Shown here: positions 1-8,293 of the stretch, piece after piece
Numbering within the stretch: the stretch's first letter is position 1
Layout of the letters: each line of letters begins with the position of its first letter
Source: Lunularia cruciata
Taxonomy: Eukaryota; Streptophyta; Marchantiopsida; Lunulariales; Lunulariaceae
Assembly (NCBI GenBank): GCA_948567375.1
Contig: OX419756.1
Location: 28,746,552 to 28,810,551, forward strand
Reading direction: 5' to 3'
DNA length: 64,000 nt
Notes under the pieces: model-generated
Told to the model about the DNA's origin: nothing
What the model saw: only the letters and a program-made list of their open reading frames with translations
The model's database searches: none
Position numbers and translations under genes: made by a program

Positions 1-468
1 GAAGGCTAGAGAGAGCCTATGCAAGGCATACAATTGCATGAGATGGCTGATTAATTTCACTCAAGGAGTTATTGAGGCCCAAGTAGTCTAGTTTTGGTAT
101 GGGATCCTGGACAAGGAGTTGTGACATAGAGTATGTAATGCTACATTGTTATAGGCTACTTCACCTACTTTGGTAGTGGTCTTTAGTTTAGTTGGGTGCA
201 TTGAGCTCAGCATGGTAGAGGAGAGAGGTGATATCTAGATTTGGTAGGGAGACCTCATCTGTAGTTATTACTTCTTCTAGAGTGCAATATCATGCACCAT
301 ACCATGTTGGCTTTTGAGGACAAAGTGGGTAGCCTAGATCTTATGGAACGAGTGGAAGGCCTAGTGTAGCTAGACCCTTACCTTGATTTTCAAATCAATA
401 GTAGCCAATGAATGGTGGTGTTGCTTGTTGGACTTGTGGTGGACCTCACCACAAGAAAAAGTGCGCTC
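1..468 (+). pseudogene. MT element: decayed gag end with first zinc knuckle
   Basis: This is the left-hand remnant of an old Ty3/gypsy element that is the host of all later insertions up to about 45 kb. It has no long open frame. Codons 426-464 read C-W-T-C-G-G-P-H-H-K-K-K-C, a slightly shortened CCHC knuckle. The frame then resumes 7.8 kb away, after Element 1, at 8294, where a second, canonical knuckle lies. This places Element 1 between two tandem gag knuckles. The element's 5' LTR must lie left of the window. Confidence 0.65.
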
Positions 469-1148
469 TGTAACACCCATTTGTGCATGTGTGTGGTATT
501 GTGATATTTAGCTTGGTATTACAAGTACTTAAGAGATATTATTTATATAGAGATAAAGGATGGTTCTATATTAGTCATGGTTAGCTAAAGTTAGTCATAG
601 CTAAGATAGATGGGACCTTACTTTAGAGGAAGTAGAAAAGATGAGCACCACTATTTTGGATTTTAGTGTGTTGACTTGGTATTATTCCTAGGTGTTTGGC
701 TTTGGGGAAAGAGTTGAGAACTCTTGGGCCCGCAAGCCTTTTTGTTTTGGATTCTTCTTTAGTCCAAGGATAGCCCATGTGAAGGAATCCTTGCTTTAGT
801 GGTTGGGTCAAGATAAGGGGAATATGCCCATGTGAATGGATATTCCCTTCTACTTTTTGACTTTACTTGACTTTTAGTCTAGTAACTTGAGTTACTACGG
901 TAATTAGTAACTTTGGTACATAACTATTTCACAAGTATATAAACAAGGGGTGAGGAGGTACTCATCATCCTTTCATTTGCAACTATCTCTCTCTCGTTGA
1001 GTTCTCTAGTGAGCAATGTCTTGAGTCTTGGAGTGTTAGCCTTGGAGGAGTATGATGGAGTTGGGGGTTCCTTGCTTTCTTAGTCCATGGTGCGCTACCA
1101 TAATAGCCATCAGAGGTTCATCCTGAGTGAGAGACAGGCCGGCTCACA
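469..1148 (+). repeat. Element 1 5' LTR
   Basis: 680 bp, TG...CA ends, matching 7614-8293 base for base except four substitutions that I can see (for example A at 570, T in the other copy). It carries a TATA-like box at 936-943 and is followed directly by the primer-binding site. Confidence 0.95.
936..943 (+). promoter_or_regulatory. TATA-like box in Element 1 5' LTR
   Basis: TATATAAA within the LTR, about 210 bp before the LTR end, the usual place for the LTR promoter. The same box is in the 3' LTR at 8081-8088. Promoter activity itself is inferred. Confidence 0.5.
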
Positions 1149-1152
1149 TTTT

Positions 1153-1169
1153 TGGTTCCGTTGCCGGGA
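1153..1169 (+). other. Primer-binding site, tRNA-Asp type
   Basis: TGGTTCCGTTGCCGGGA starts 4 nt after the 5' LTR. It matches the complement of the plant tRNA-Asp 3' end except for two adjacent bases (TT in place of GC). tRNA-Asp priming is known for Athila-like elements. Confidence 0.75.
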
Positions 1170-1189
1170 CCTCTCTAGAAGGCAAGATA

Positions 1190-1360
1190 ATGTTCCGCGT
1201 CCAATTCTACATTAGGCAAAAGGAGGCTATGAGAGCTCACTTGGAGAGAACATTAGGAGAGGAGAGGGCTGAACTTATGTTAGAGAACCAAGATCCATTT
1301 GTATACCCTGTAGTTCATTATGATGTCTTTGAGGTGATTTTGTACATCTTGTACACATGA
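1190..1360 (+). CDS. Leader module copy 1 of Element 1 (unknown domain)
   Basis: Small frame of 56 codons from ATG 1190 to a stop at 1358-1360, shortly after the primer site. I do not know the domain. Visible features are an N-terminal R-Q-K then M-R, a central G-E-E, a P-x-V-x-P-V-V-x-Y core and the end V-I-L-Y-I-L-Y-T. A second copy lies at 2484-2648 with the same M-R ... T-L-G ... P-F-V-x-P-x-V-x-Y ... Y-I-L-Y order, and two related copies lie in the leaders of Elements A and B. Preservation at protein level suggests that it is, or was, translated. It could also be a piece of a larger spliced product. Confidence 0.55.
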   Translation: MFRVQFYIRQKEAMRAHLERTLGEERAELMLENQDPFVYPVVHYDVFEVILYILYT

Positions 1361-2007
1361 GAGGAATTGGAGAGATTGTGTGAGGTGGATTGCAGATTTT
1401 GGAGATTAAGGTGATTTTGGGCAAAATCTCAAGTTTGAGATCTGGACTTGAGATTTCTACACATGATAGCTTGGGTTATCTTTCAGTTAGCATACTTGAA
1501 ATTATTGAGAGAGCTTCTATGCGCACTGGGCTAGAAGTTTTGAAAGTTGATAGGGTAAAGTGCTCCCGCAATTGCATGCTCTCTGGAAAATTGTACAGAG
1601 TCTGCCATTTCTTCAATTTTCAGTGAATTGTCCTGAAAATTTCCAAGAAAATTCAGTGTACTGTATCCTACCTGCGGCCACAAAAATTAGAGAGAGATCG
1701 GTCTTGCGCAGGGCGTTATGAGTTTTTGAAGTGAGGGGGTGGTTTTGAGACCAAATCTGAAATATGGGTGCTGAATAGAAAGGTGTCTAGGCCAAATGGC
1801 TCGATGAAAAGATCTGAAATTTTGCAGAGAGTGATGCCCTGGAGTTGTGATCAAGTGTGGAAAATTTCAGAGGACTGTGACATATTGGTTAAGAGATTAG
1901 AATGACATTGTGAGGAAGGGTCAATTCTGCAGAGTGGAGATCTCATGCATGAGAAGTTTGAGATCAACAAAAAGCATGTTTGAGTGTTTAGATTCATCTT
2001 GGGGAAC
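1361..2007 (+). other. Element 1 leader without recognised gene
   Basis: About 650 bases between the first leader module and the zinc-knuckle ORF. It holds short open stretches only, with repeated phrases such as TTGAGAT and TCTGAAAT, and no clear protein signature. It may hold packaging or splice signals, which I cannot identify. Confidence 0.4.
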
Positions 2008-2481
2008 ATGGAGTGTCATCAAGAGTGGAAATTGAGATTATGCAAGGTTCCCCAAGGGTTTGAGGTGATTGTAGGGGTGGATTTGAGGAAAAGAGAGTTT
2101 ACAATAGAATTTGAAGAGAGTGTTGAGAGGATCCAAAAACCTACACCACTTGGAGGAAAGAGTGAGTCTAAGTGCTTTCTATGTGGAGAGAAGGGACATA
2201 AGGCAAGTTCATGTCCATTGACCTTTGAGAGCAAGAGATTGAGGGAAAGGAGAGGCTTACTTGACTTGGGTTTGCATGTTGGACCTTCTTCACCAAGATT
2301 GGGAGGGAGAAGATCTAAGACCAAGGAGTTGTGTGAGGTTTGTGGAGTTGAAGGACTTCCAAAAGGACATGAGTGTAGTGGAGTAAAAGCACTTTTGGAA
2401 ACTTTGGTGAAGGATCTTGGAGAGAGTCTTAGTACAGCTACAGAAATACTACCACCTTCATCAGCTAGTTCTGAAGATTAG
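2008..2481 (+). CDS. Extra CCHC zinc-knuckle ORF upstream of gag
   Basis: 157 codons from ATG 2008 (a GTG 24 bases earlier is in frame). Residues about 55-68 form a canonical C-x2-C-x4-H-x4-C knuckle (C-F-L-C-G-E-K-G-H-K-A-S-S-C). A second Cys/His cluster, C-E-V-C ... G-H-E-C, lies about 50 residues later. The region between is Arg/Lys-rich, and the tail is Ser/Glu-rich. The normal gag knuckle is separate, 1.1 kb downstream, so this is an additional nucleic-acid-binding candidate. The stop TAG at 2479-2481 is followed after two bases by the ATG of the second leader module. It may be an accessory protein or a duplicated and diverged gag end. Confidence 0.6.
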   Translation: MECHQEWKLRLCKVPQGFEVIVGVDLRKREFTIEFEESVERIQKPTPLGGKSESKCFLCGEKGHKASSCPLTFESKRLRERRGLLDLGLHVGPSSPRLGGRRSKTKELCEVCGVEGLPKGHECSGVKALLETLVKDLGESLSTATEILPPSSASSED

Positions 2482-2483
2482 TG

Positions 2484-2648
2484 ATGGAGATAATCTTTCA
2501 ACTTATGGATAAACTATCCATGAGAGTTAGATTAATATGCACTCTAGGATTTGATGTTGCTATAGAAATCTTGGAGCAACCTGAACCTTTTGTGTTCCCT
2601 AGAGTGGATTATTCTCAGATGGTGTTAGTCATGTATATACTCTATTAG
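2484..2648 (+). CDS. Leader module copy 2 of Element 1 (unknown domain)
   Basis: 54 codons from ATG 2484 to TAG 2646-2648. It is related to the module at 1190-1360: M-R-V-R-L ... T-L-G, then P-E-P-F-V-F-P-R-V-D-Y and the identical end Y-I-L-Y. It ends 67 bases before the gag start, across an A/G-rich stretch. The two copies flank the zinc-knuckle ORF. Function is unknown. Confidence 0.5.
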   Translation: MEIIFQLMDKLSMRVRLICTLGFDVAIEILEQPEPFVFPRVDYSQMVLVMYILY

Positions 2649-2715
2649 TAATTGAGTGAGAAAAAAGAAAAGAGAAAAAAAAATTGAGAGAAAAGAAAGA
2701 TAGTGAGGGGTTAAG

Positions 2716-3666
2716 ATGGGGAAACTTCCGGTTTTCTTTGGCAAGGATGGAGAAGATGTGGAGGCCTTTGTGAGAGACTTCAAGAGAGCTTGCATAGGAA
2801 ACAATGAGAGGAGGAAGAATGAGTGGGCCTCATTATTACCAGATTTCTTTGAGGATGCAGCACTTACATGGTATGAGTCAGAATACCAAAAGAGAGAGAG
2901 GAGAGAGGGGGAAGAGGAGTCTTGGGAGACTTTGACTTCAGCACTCATTGAGAACTTTCTTCCTGATGAGAGTTATGAGAGATTGATGAGTGAGGTTACA
3001 TTTCTCAAGCAAGGAGATGGAGAGAAAGTGAGGGTCTATGTGGAAAGAGTGGAAAAGTTGGAGTCCAGATTTCACATAGTGTTGAGGAAGGGTGGGGATG
3101 ATGTGGAGACTACAATGATTGGCATAGGGGCCATGCTCACCAAGAATTTTGTGGGAGGATTGAGACCACAAATTAGAAGCAAGGTGAGATATGAGAAACC
3201 TTCTTCCAAGGTTGAAGCTATCAAGATCGCAATTCGTATGGAGGAGAGTTTGGAAGGGGATGAGAGTGATTTGGTGGTGAAGGAGGTTGTGCATCCTCCT
3301 CAAGGCTACAAGTATGGTGGAACTTCTGATACTTTGGTGACAAGGGTTGCACCACAAGTAGTAGTTGCTCCAGTTCTTGCACCTCCACCAAAAGATCCAC
3401 TCCAAACCATCACAGAACAACTTGCGAATCTCAAGATCAATGTGGTGCAACTATGGGAGAAGAGAGAGGTGGATCAGAATGTAGGGAGAGGGCCTAGGAG
3501 TTATGGAAACTATCCATATAGAGGAGGCCAACCAGCCAACAATTTCAATGATAGAAATTGTTTTGGTTGTGGAGGAAGAGGCCATATCCAAAGGAATTGC
3601 CCAAATTCCACTTACCATGGAGGAAGGAGTTATGAGGGAGCCAATAGAGGGAAAGAGGGCTCCTAA
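2716..3666 (+). CDS. gag: Element 1 Gag (capsid and nucleocapsid)
   Basis: 316 codons. The first ~190 residues are the capsid-type retrotransposon gag fold, with a tryptophan-tyrosine motif (A-L-T-W-Y) near residue 53, and a mostly helical acidic and basic mix after it. Residues about 282-295 form the CCHC knuckle C-F-G-C-G-G-R-G-H-I-Q-R-N-C, expected to bind the element RNA. The frame ends at TAA 3664-3666. The protease frame begins nine bases later in another phase, across a short duplicated phrase (GTGAAAGCCAA twice), so either a frameshift or a small duplication separates gag from pro. Confidence 0.9.
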   Translation: MGKLPVFFGKDGEDVEAFVRDFKRACIGNNERRKNEWASLLPDFFEDAALTWYESEYQKRERREGEEESWETLTSALIENFLPDESYERLMSEVTFLKQGDGEKVRVYVERVEKLESRFHIVLRKGGDDVETTMIGIGAMLTKNFVGGLRPQIRSKVRYEKPSSKVEAIKIAIRMEESLEGDESDLVVKEVVHPPQGYKYGGTSDTLVTRVAPQVVVAPVLAPPPKDPLQTITEQLANLKINVVQLWEKREVDQNVGRGPRSYGNYPYRGGQPANNFNDRNCFGCGGRGHIQRNCPNSTYHGGRSYEGANRGKEGS

Positions 3667-3674
3667 TCCCAACA

Positions 3675-4355
3675 GTGAAAGCCAATAGTGAAAGCCAAGT
3701 GGCTCCTAATCCCAACAAAGGTAAGGGGATAGCATCCATAGATGTGGTTGAGAGCAAGTATGAGAAGGGAGAGTGCTCAAACTCCAAGGGTCTTAATTTG
3801 GAGCTTTTGGCACAAGAGAAGAAGAGAGCTCGTTTTGCAGAGGATGTTAACTCTTCTCAAGGATTTACTTCAAGCAAGGATACTCCTATGTCTACTAGGA
3901 GCACTCGCACCTCAACACCATCAACAACAAAGACTCCAAGGAAGAAGTTGGGGATGGAGGACTTCTTGATCTCAAAGCAACAATGGAACTACAATGTGTT
4001 GGAGGATGTTGGTAGTCACAAGGCTAACATCACAGTGGGCCAATTAATTGCTTTGAACCCTACCTTGAGAAAGGAGCTTAGAGGTAGTTTGAGTTCTACA
4101 AGGAGCAAGAAGAAGAAGAAGGCTAAAGTTCCAGTATCAATGGGGGTGGTGGATGCCAAGCCAGCACCATGGGAAGCTTGTGAATATGCCTCCAAGATTG
4201 ATGTGAGAGTGAATGGTCACAACATCAAGGATGCATTGGTTGATGGAGGATCAGCAGTGAATGCCATGTCAAAAAGGTTGATGAAGAAGTTGGGTATGAT
4301 ACCCTCAAGACCTTCAACATTTGTGGTGAGCATGGCAAACAAGCAACAAGTTTGA
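3675..4355 (+). CDS. Element 1 protease, first part
   Basis: 226 codons in a frame different from gag. The first ~130 residues are a Ser/Thr/Lys-rich linker. The aspartic protease follows, with the active site A-L-V-D-G-G-S-A-V-N (Asp codon 4242-4244), a D-G-G form common in plant Ty3 elements. The frame is cut at TGA 4353-4355, in mid-protease, and the same frame continues at once to the second protease half (L-L-G-R-P-W-L) of the pol ORF. The stop sits in the context GTT-TGA and could come from CGA by cytosine deamination. Confidence 0.8.
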   Translation: MKANSESQVAPNPNKGKGIASIDVVESKYEKGECSNSKGLNLELLAQEKKRARFAEDVNSSQGFTSSKDTPMSTRSTRTSTPSTTKTPRKKLGMEDFLISKQQWNYNVLEDVGSHKANITVGQLIALNPTLRKELRGSLSSTRSKKKKKAKVPVSMGVVDAKPAPWEACEYASKIDVRVNGHNIKDALVDGGSAVNAMSKRLMKKLGMIPSRPSTFVVSMANKQQV

Positions 4356-4367
4356 CTTGTAGGGGTG

Positions 4368-7298
4368 ATGGATAAGGTGGTAGTTTCAGTTATGGGAGTT
4401 CAAAATCTCATGACTTTCCAAGTCTTGAAGGATTCAAGCTATGACTTACTTCTTGGGAGGCCATGGTTGAGAGCAGCATGCACAACTGATCGATGGCACA
4501 AAGGGTACTTGAGGATTGGGCCATCAAACCATAGAGTCATTGTTCCTGTGACTAACACCACCAACACTTCACATTCAGATACACCATCTTCTGATTATTG
4601 GGAATCAGATTCTGAAGAAGGAGCTTCAGGTGTGGACACAAGCATGGAAGAGGAGACTTCCATGGAGGAGGATGAATCTGAATCTGATTCAGATGTGTAT
4701 CCTTTGTGTGCTATGGATTTTTCACCTAAGCCAGAGGTTTTGAGGGACCCAGATAAATCACCATTGACACTTGAGGAGGTAGAGAGAAGGTTATCTACCC
4801 TCAAGTATGGCCCAAATGTTACCAAGGAGGAGAAGGTGAGATTTGAGGAGATTTCTTGCAAGTTCATCCATGTGTTTGCTTTTAGTTACAAGGATTTGAA
4901 GGAAGTCACCTTGGAGGAGCACAAGATAGAGGTGGAGTCACATGCAAGACCAATCCGCCAAAAGCAACGTCGCATTAGCCCACCAATATCTTTGGTTGTG
5001 AAGGAGGAGATTGATAAGCTCAAGGAGGCTGGATTTATCTTTGAGGTGGAGAATTCAAAATGGGTGTCTCCAATTGTCATTGTGAAGAAAAAGAATGGCA
5101 AGCTTCGGGTATGTGTAGATTACAAGAAGCTCAATGCTGTTACCAAGAAGGACTACTACCCATTGCCATTCATTGATGAGATCTTGGAGGAGGTTGCAGG
5201 TCATGAGAGGTACAGTTTTGGAGATGGTTATAGTGGATATAACCAAATAAAGATTGCACCAGAGCATCAACAACTCACCACATTCACCACACCTTGGGGA
5301 ACTTACGCTTTCAAGGTCATGCCTTTTGGGCTTTGCAATGCTCCAGCCACATTCCAACGGTTCATGAACAAGGTATTTGAACCTTTCATTGGGAAATTTG
5401 TGAGAAATTTCATTGATGACTTTTGTGTCTATGGGAGCAAGGAGGAGCACTTTGAGCACCTAATCAAAGTCTTGCAATGCTTGGATGAGGCAAATGCATC
5501 ACTCAACCCAGAGAAGTGCATTTTTGGATGTGAAGAAGGTCTACTTTTGAGGCATATCATCTCCAAGGATGGAATAGCAGTTGATCCTGAGAAGGTGAGG
5601 AAAATCTCAGACCTTCCATTCCCTTCAAGCTTGACAAAGTTACGCCAATTCTTGGGGATGGTTGGGTACTATAGGAGGTTCATCTTCTCATTTTCCAACA
5701 AGGCTTATGCATTGACCATCTACATGAAGAAGGGTGTAGATTACATAGTGATTTTGGAAGACAAGGAGGCTCTCAAAGCTTTTGAGGAGCTCAAGCAATC
5801 CCTTGTTGTAGCTCCAATTCTTGCTAAACCTGATTGGAGTAAACCTTTCATCCTCTACACTGATGCTTCTAATGTAGCTATAGGATGCACTCCTAGTCAA
5901 TTAGACCAAGATGGGCATGATCATCTAATAGCTTATGCTAGTAGGCAGATGGTTTCAGCAGAGAAGAACTACTCTGTCACGGAAAGAGAAGGGTTGGCAG
6001 TGATCTTTGGTCTCAAGAAGTTTAGACACTACTTGATTGGAGGGAAAGCCACCATTGTCACGGATCACAAGGCTTTGAAGTACATCTTCAACAAGCCTAA
6101 TGTTGAAGGGAGACTAGCAAGGTGGATGATACTCTTATCTGAGTATGACTACACCATTGAAGATAGGCCAGGAAAGAAACATGCAAATGCTGATTTATTA
6201 TCTAGAGCCTATGATCATGATGGAGATGAGCCAGTGGATGATTCCTTCCCGGATGAGGAGCTCATGACAATCTCAATCACTCAAGAGGTTCCAATGGAGT
6301 ACAAGGAGATTGTGGATTTTGTGACAAAAGGTAACTATCCAGAAGGGATGCATGCTAGGGAGAGGAAGGCCCTTGCAGCAAGATCTAGACCTTACACAAT
6401 GGTGGAGGATATTCTTTTTCACCAAGGAGCAGATGGTCTACTTCGAAGAGCAGTGGGTAAGGAAGAGTCTATCCTACTCATAAAGGAGTTTCATGAAGGT
6501 TTAGTATGTGGAGGACACTTTGCAGGAAAGGTGACTACTTTCAAGATTCTAGATGCAGGTTACCATTGGAGAAGGATTTTCAAGGATTGTCTTGATTATT
6601 GCAAAACTTGTCATGTTTGTCAAGCTTTTGCTAGAAAGTCTACATCCACTCCACCACTTAGATCAATTCCATTGCTAGGACCTTTTGAGAAGTGGGGAAT
6701 CGATTTTGTAGGTCCTCTCAATAGAACCCCAAGGAACAATTGGTACATTGTGGTAGTTACTAATTACCTTACCAAGTGGGTTGAGGCTAGACCATTGAGG
6801 GATAAGAATGAAGATGAAGTGGGTAGATTTCTTTATGAATGCATTATCACTAGGTTTGGATGCCCTTTGGAGTTGGTTTCTGATAGAGGAGGAGAGTTTA
6901 CAGGAAGCATTACTACAGCCATGCTACGACATTTCTCTATCACACATAGAGTAACTACATCCTATAAGCCAAATTCCAATGGCTTGGCAGAGAGAACCAA
7001 TCAGACCTTGTGCATGATGTTGGCCAAAGATGCAGAAATGGAGAGGGCTAAACATCATTGGGACAAGAGGATTCATGCAGTTTTGTGGGAGTATAGGACA
7101 ACCATGAAAACTTCCACTGGATATTCTCCATTTCAATTGGTGTATGGTATTGAGTCTACCTTACCTATTCACTTTGATCTTCCTACCTTCCAAAGCATTC
7201 ATAGGAGATTGAAGAAAGCACAAGGAGGTGATGCAGAGAAGTCAAGGAAGGATCAACTCATGGAGTTGGAAGAGGCAAAAGCAGTTGCTATGGTTTGA
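4368..7298 (+). CDS. pol: Element 1 Pol: protease end, RT, RNase H, integrase
   Basis: 976 codons from the first ATG after the protease stop. Order: protease C-terminus with L-L-G-R-P-W; an acidic linker; reverse transcriptase with V-D-Y-K-K-L-N, P-F-G-L-C-N-A-P and the catalytic F-I-D-D (5409-5420, with F in place of the usual Y); RNase H (Y-T-D-A-S ... T-E-R-E ... T-D-H-K-A-L); integrase with C-x2-C zinc part and an intact D-D-E triad (G-I-D-F-V-G, S-D-R-G-G-E-F, L-A-E-R-T-N). It makes cDNA and inserts it. The protein would be complete but for TGA at 7296-7298, after which the same frame goes on. All catalytic residues are present, so the core enzyme may be able to work if readthrough or a better copy supplies the rest. 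Confidence 0.9.
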   Translation: MDKVVVSVMGVQNLMTFQVLKDSSYDLLLGRPWLRAACTTDRWHKGYLRIGPSNHRVIVPVTNTTNTSHSDTPSSDYWESDSEEGASGVDTSMEEETSMEEDESESDSDVYPLCAMDFSPKPEVLRDPDKSPLTLEEVERRLSTLKYGPNVTKEEKVRFEEISCKFIHVFAFSYKDLKEVTLEEHKIEVESHARPIRQKQRRISPPISLVVKEEIDKLKEAGFIFEVENSKWVSPIVIVKKKNGKLRVCVDYKKLNAVTKKDYYPLPFIDEILEEVAGHERYSFGDGYSGYNQIKIAPEHQQLTTFTTPWGTYAFKVMPFGLCNAPATFQRFMNKVFEPFIGKFVRNFIDDFCVYGSKEEHFEHLIKVLQCLDEANASLNPEKCIFGCEEGLLLRHIISKDGIAVDPEKVRKISDLPFPSSLTKLRQFLGMVGYYRRFIFSFSNKAYALTIYMKKGVDYIVILEDKEALKAFEELKQSLVVAPILAKPDWSKPFILYTDASNVAIGCTPSQLDQDGHDHLIAYASRQMVSAEKNYSVTEREGLAVIFGLKKFRHYLIGGKATIVTDHKALKYIFNKPNVEGRLARWMILLSEYDYTIEDRPGKKHANADLLSRAYDHDGDEPVDDSFPDEELMTISITQEVPMEYKEIVDFVTKGNYPEGMHARERKALAARSRPYTMVEDILFHQGADGLLRRAVGKEESILLIKEFHEGLVCGGHFAGKVTTFKILDAGYHWRRIFKDCLDYCKTCHVCQAFARKSTSTPPLRSIPLLGPFEKWGIDFVGPLNRTPRNNWYIVVVTNYLTKWVEARPLRDKNEDEVGRFLYECIITRFGCPLELVSDRGGEFTGSITTAMLRHFSITHRVTTSYKPNSNGLAERTNQTLCMMLAKDAEMERAKHHWDKRIHAVLWEYRTTMKTSTGYSPFQLVYGIESTLPIHFDLPTFQSIHRRLKKAQGGDAEKSRKDQLMELEEAKAVAMV

Positions 7299-7565
7299 GT
7301 GGAGCAAGCCCAAAGGAAACAAAAGGAGAGTTATGATAAGAGGCAAGACAAAAAGAAGGTGGAGCCTTTCAAAGAAGGTGATTGGGTAGTGTTGTTTGAT
7401 TCCATTTGATTCAAGAGAGTGCAAAAGAAGTTTTTGCCTAAGTACTTTGGACCTTTCATAGTGGAGAAGGTGTGGGGCAATTACACCTATGATCTCAAGG
7501 AGTTGGGAGGAAGATACTTTGATAGGATTAACCATGATAAGTTGAAGATGTACCATAGAAGGTAG
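7299..7565 (+). pseudogene. Element 1 integrase C-terminal tail
   Basis: Same frame as the pol ORF after its TGA. It has the usual integrase tail features: a charged helix, G-D-W-V-V-L-F, F-G-P-F-I-V-E-K-V, Y-D-L-K-E-L and H-D-K-L-K-M-Y, ending at TAG 7563-7565. A further TGA lies at 7407-7409. There is no chromodomain. Confidence 0.75.
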
Positions 7566-7600
7566 AGAGACCTTCACTTTGAGGACAAAGTGAAAACTTA

Positions 7601-7613
7601 GTCCGGGGGTAAA
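7601..7613 (+). other. Polypurine tract of Element 1
   Basis: GTCCGGGGGTAAA directly before the 3' LTR, the expected position for the plus-strand primer. It follows a GAGGACAAAG phrase. Confidence 0.6.
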
Positions 7614-8293
7614 TGTAACACCCATTTGTGCATGTGTGTGGTATTGTGATATTTAGCTTGGTATTACAAGTACTTAAGAGATATTATTTATATAGAGATA
7701 AAGGATGGTTCTATTTTAGTCATGGTTAGCTAAAGTTAGTCATAGCTAAGATAGATGGGACCTTACTTTAGAGGAAGTAGAAAAGATGAGCACCACTATT
7801 TTGGATTTTAGTGTGTTGACTTGGTATTATTCCTAGGTGTTTGGCTTTGGGGAAAGAGTTGAGAACTCTTGGGCCCGCAAGCCTTTTTGTTTTGGATTCT
7901 TCTTTAGTCCAAGGATAGCCCATGTGAAGGAATCCTTGCTTTAGTGGTTGGGTCAAGATAAGGGGAATATGCCCATGTGAATGGATATTCCCTTCTACTT
8001 TTTGACTTTACTTGGCTTTTAGTCTAGTAACTTGAGTTACTACGGTAATTAGTAACTTTGGTACATAACTATTTCACAAGTATATAAACAAGGGGTGAGG
8101 AGGTACTCATCATCCTTTCATTTGCAACTATCTCTCTCTCGTTGAGTTCTCTAGTGAGCAATGTCTTGAGTCTTGGAGTGTTAGCCTTGGAGGAGTATGA
8201 TGGAGTTGGGGGTTCCTTGCCTTCTTAGTCCATGGTGCGCTACCATAATAGCCATCAGAGGTTCATCCTGAGTGAGAGATAGGCCGGCTCACA
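7614..8293 (+). repeat. Element 1 3' LTR
   Basis: 680 bp, a near-identical partner of 469-1148, with the same TATA-like box at 8081-8088. The target-site copy GCTC follows it. Confidence 0.95.

Larger units (their letters stand above)
469..8293 (+). mobile_element. Element 1: young Ty3/gypsy LTR retrotransposon
   Basis: Complete element of 7825 bp with two 680-bp LTRs that start TGTAAC and end CTCACA, flanked by a 4-bp duplication GCTC (465-468 and 8294-8297). The order is LTR, tRNA-Asp-like primer site, a leader with three small ORFs, gag, protease, RT, RNase H, integrase, polypurine tract, LTR. There is no chromodomain. The RT motif F-I-D-D and the tRNA-Asp primer site suggest the Athila/Tat side of the family. 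The LTRs differ at only four sites by eye, so insertion was recent, yet the polyprotein is cut by three in-frame TGA codons. It lies inside the gag of the older MT element. Confidence 0.95.
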
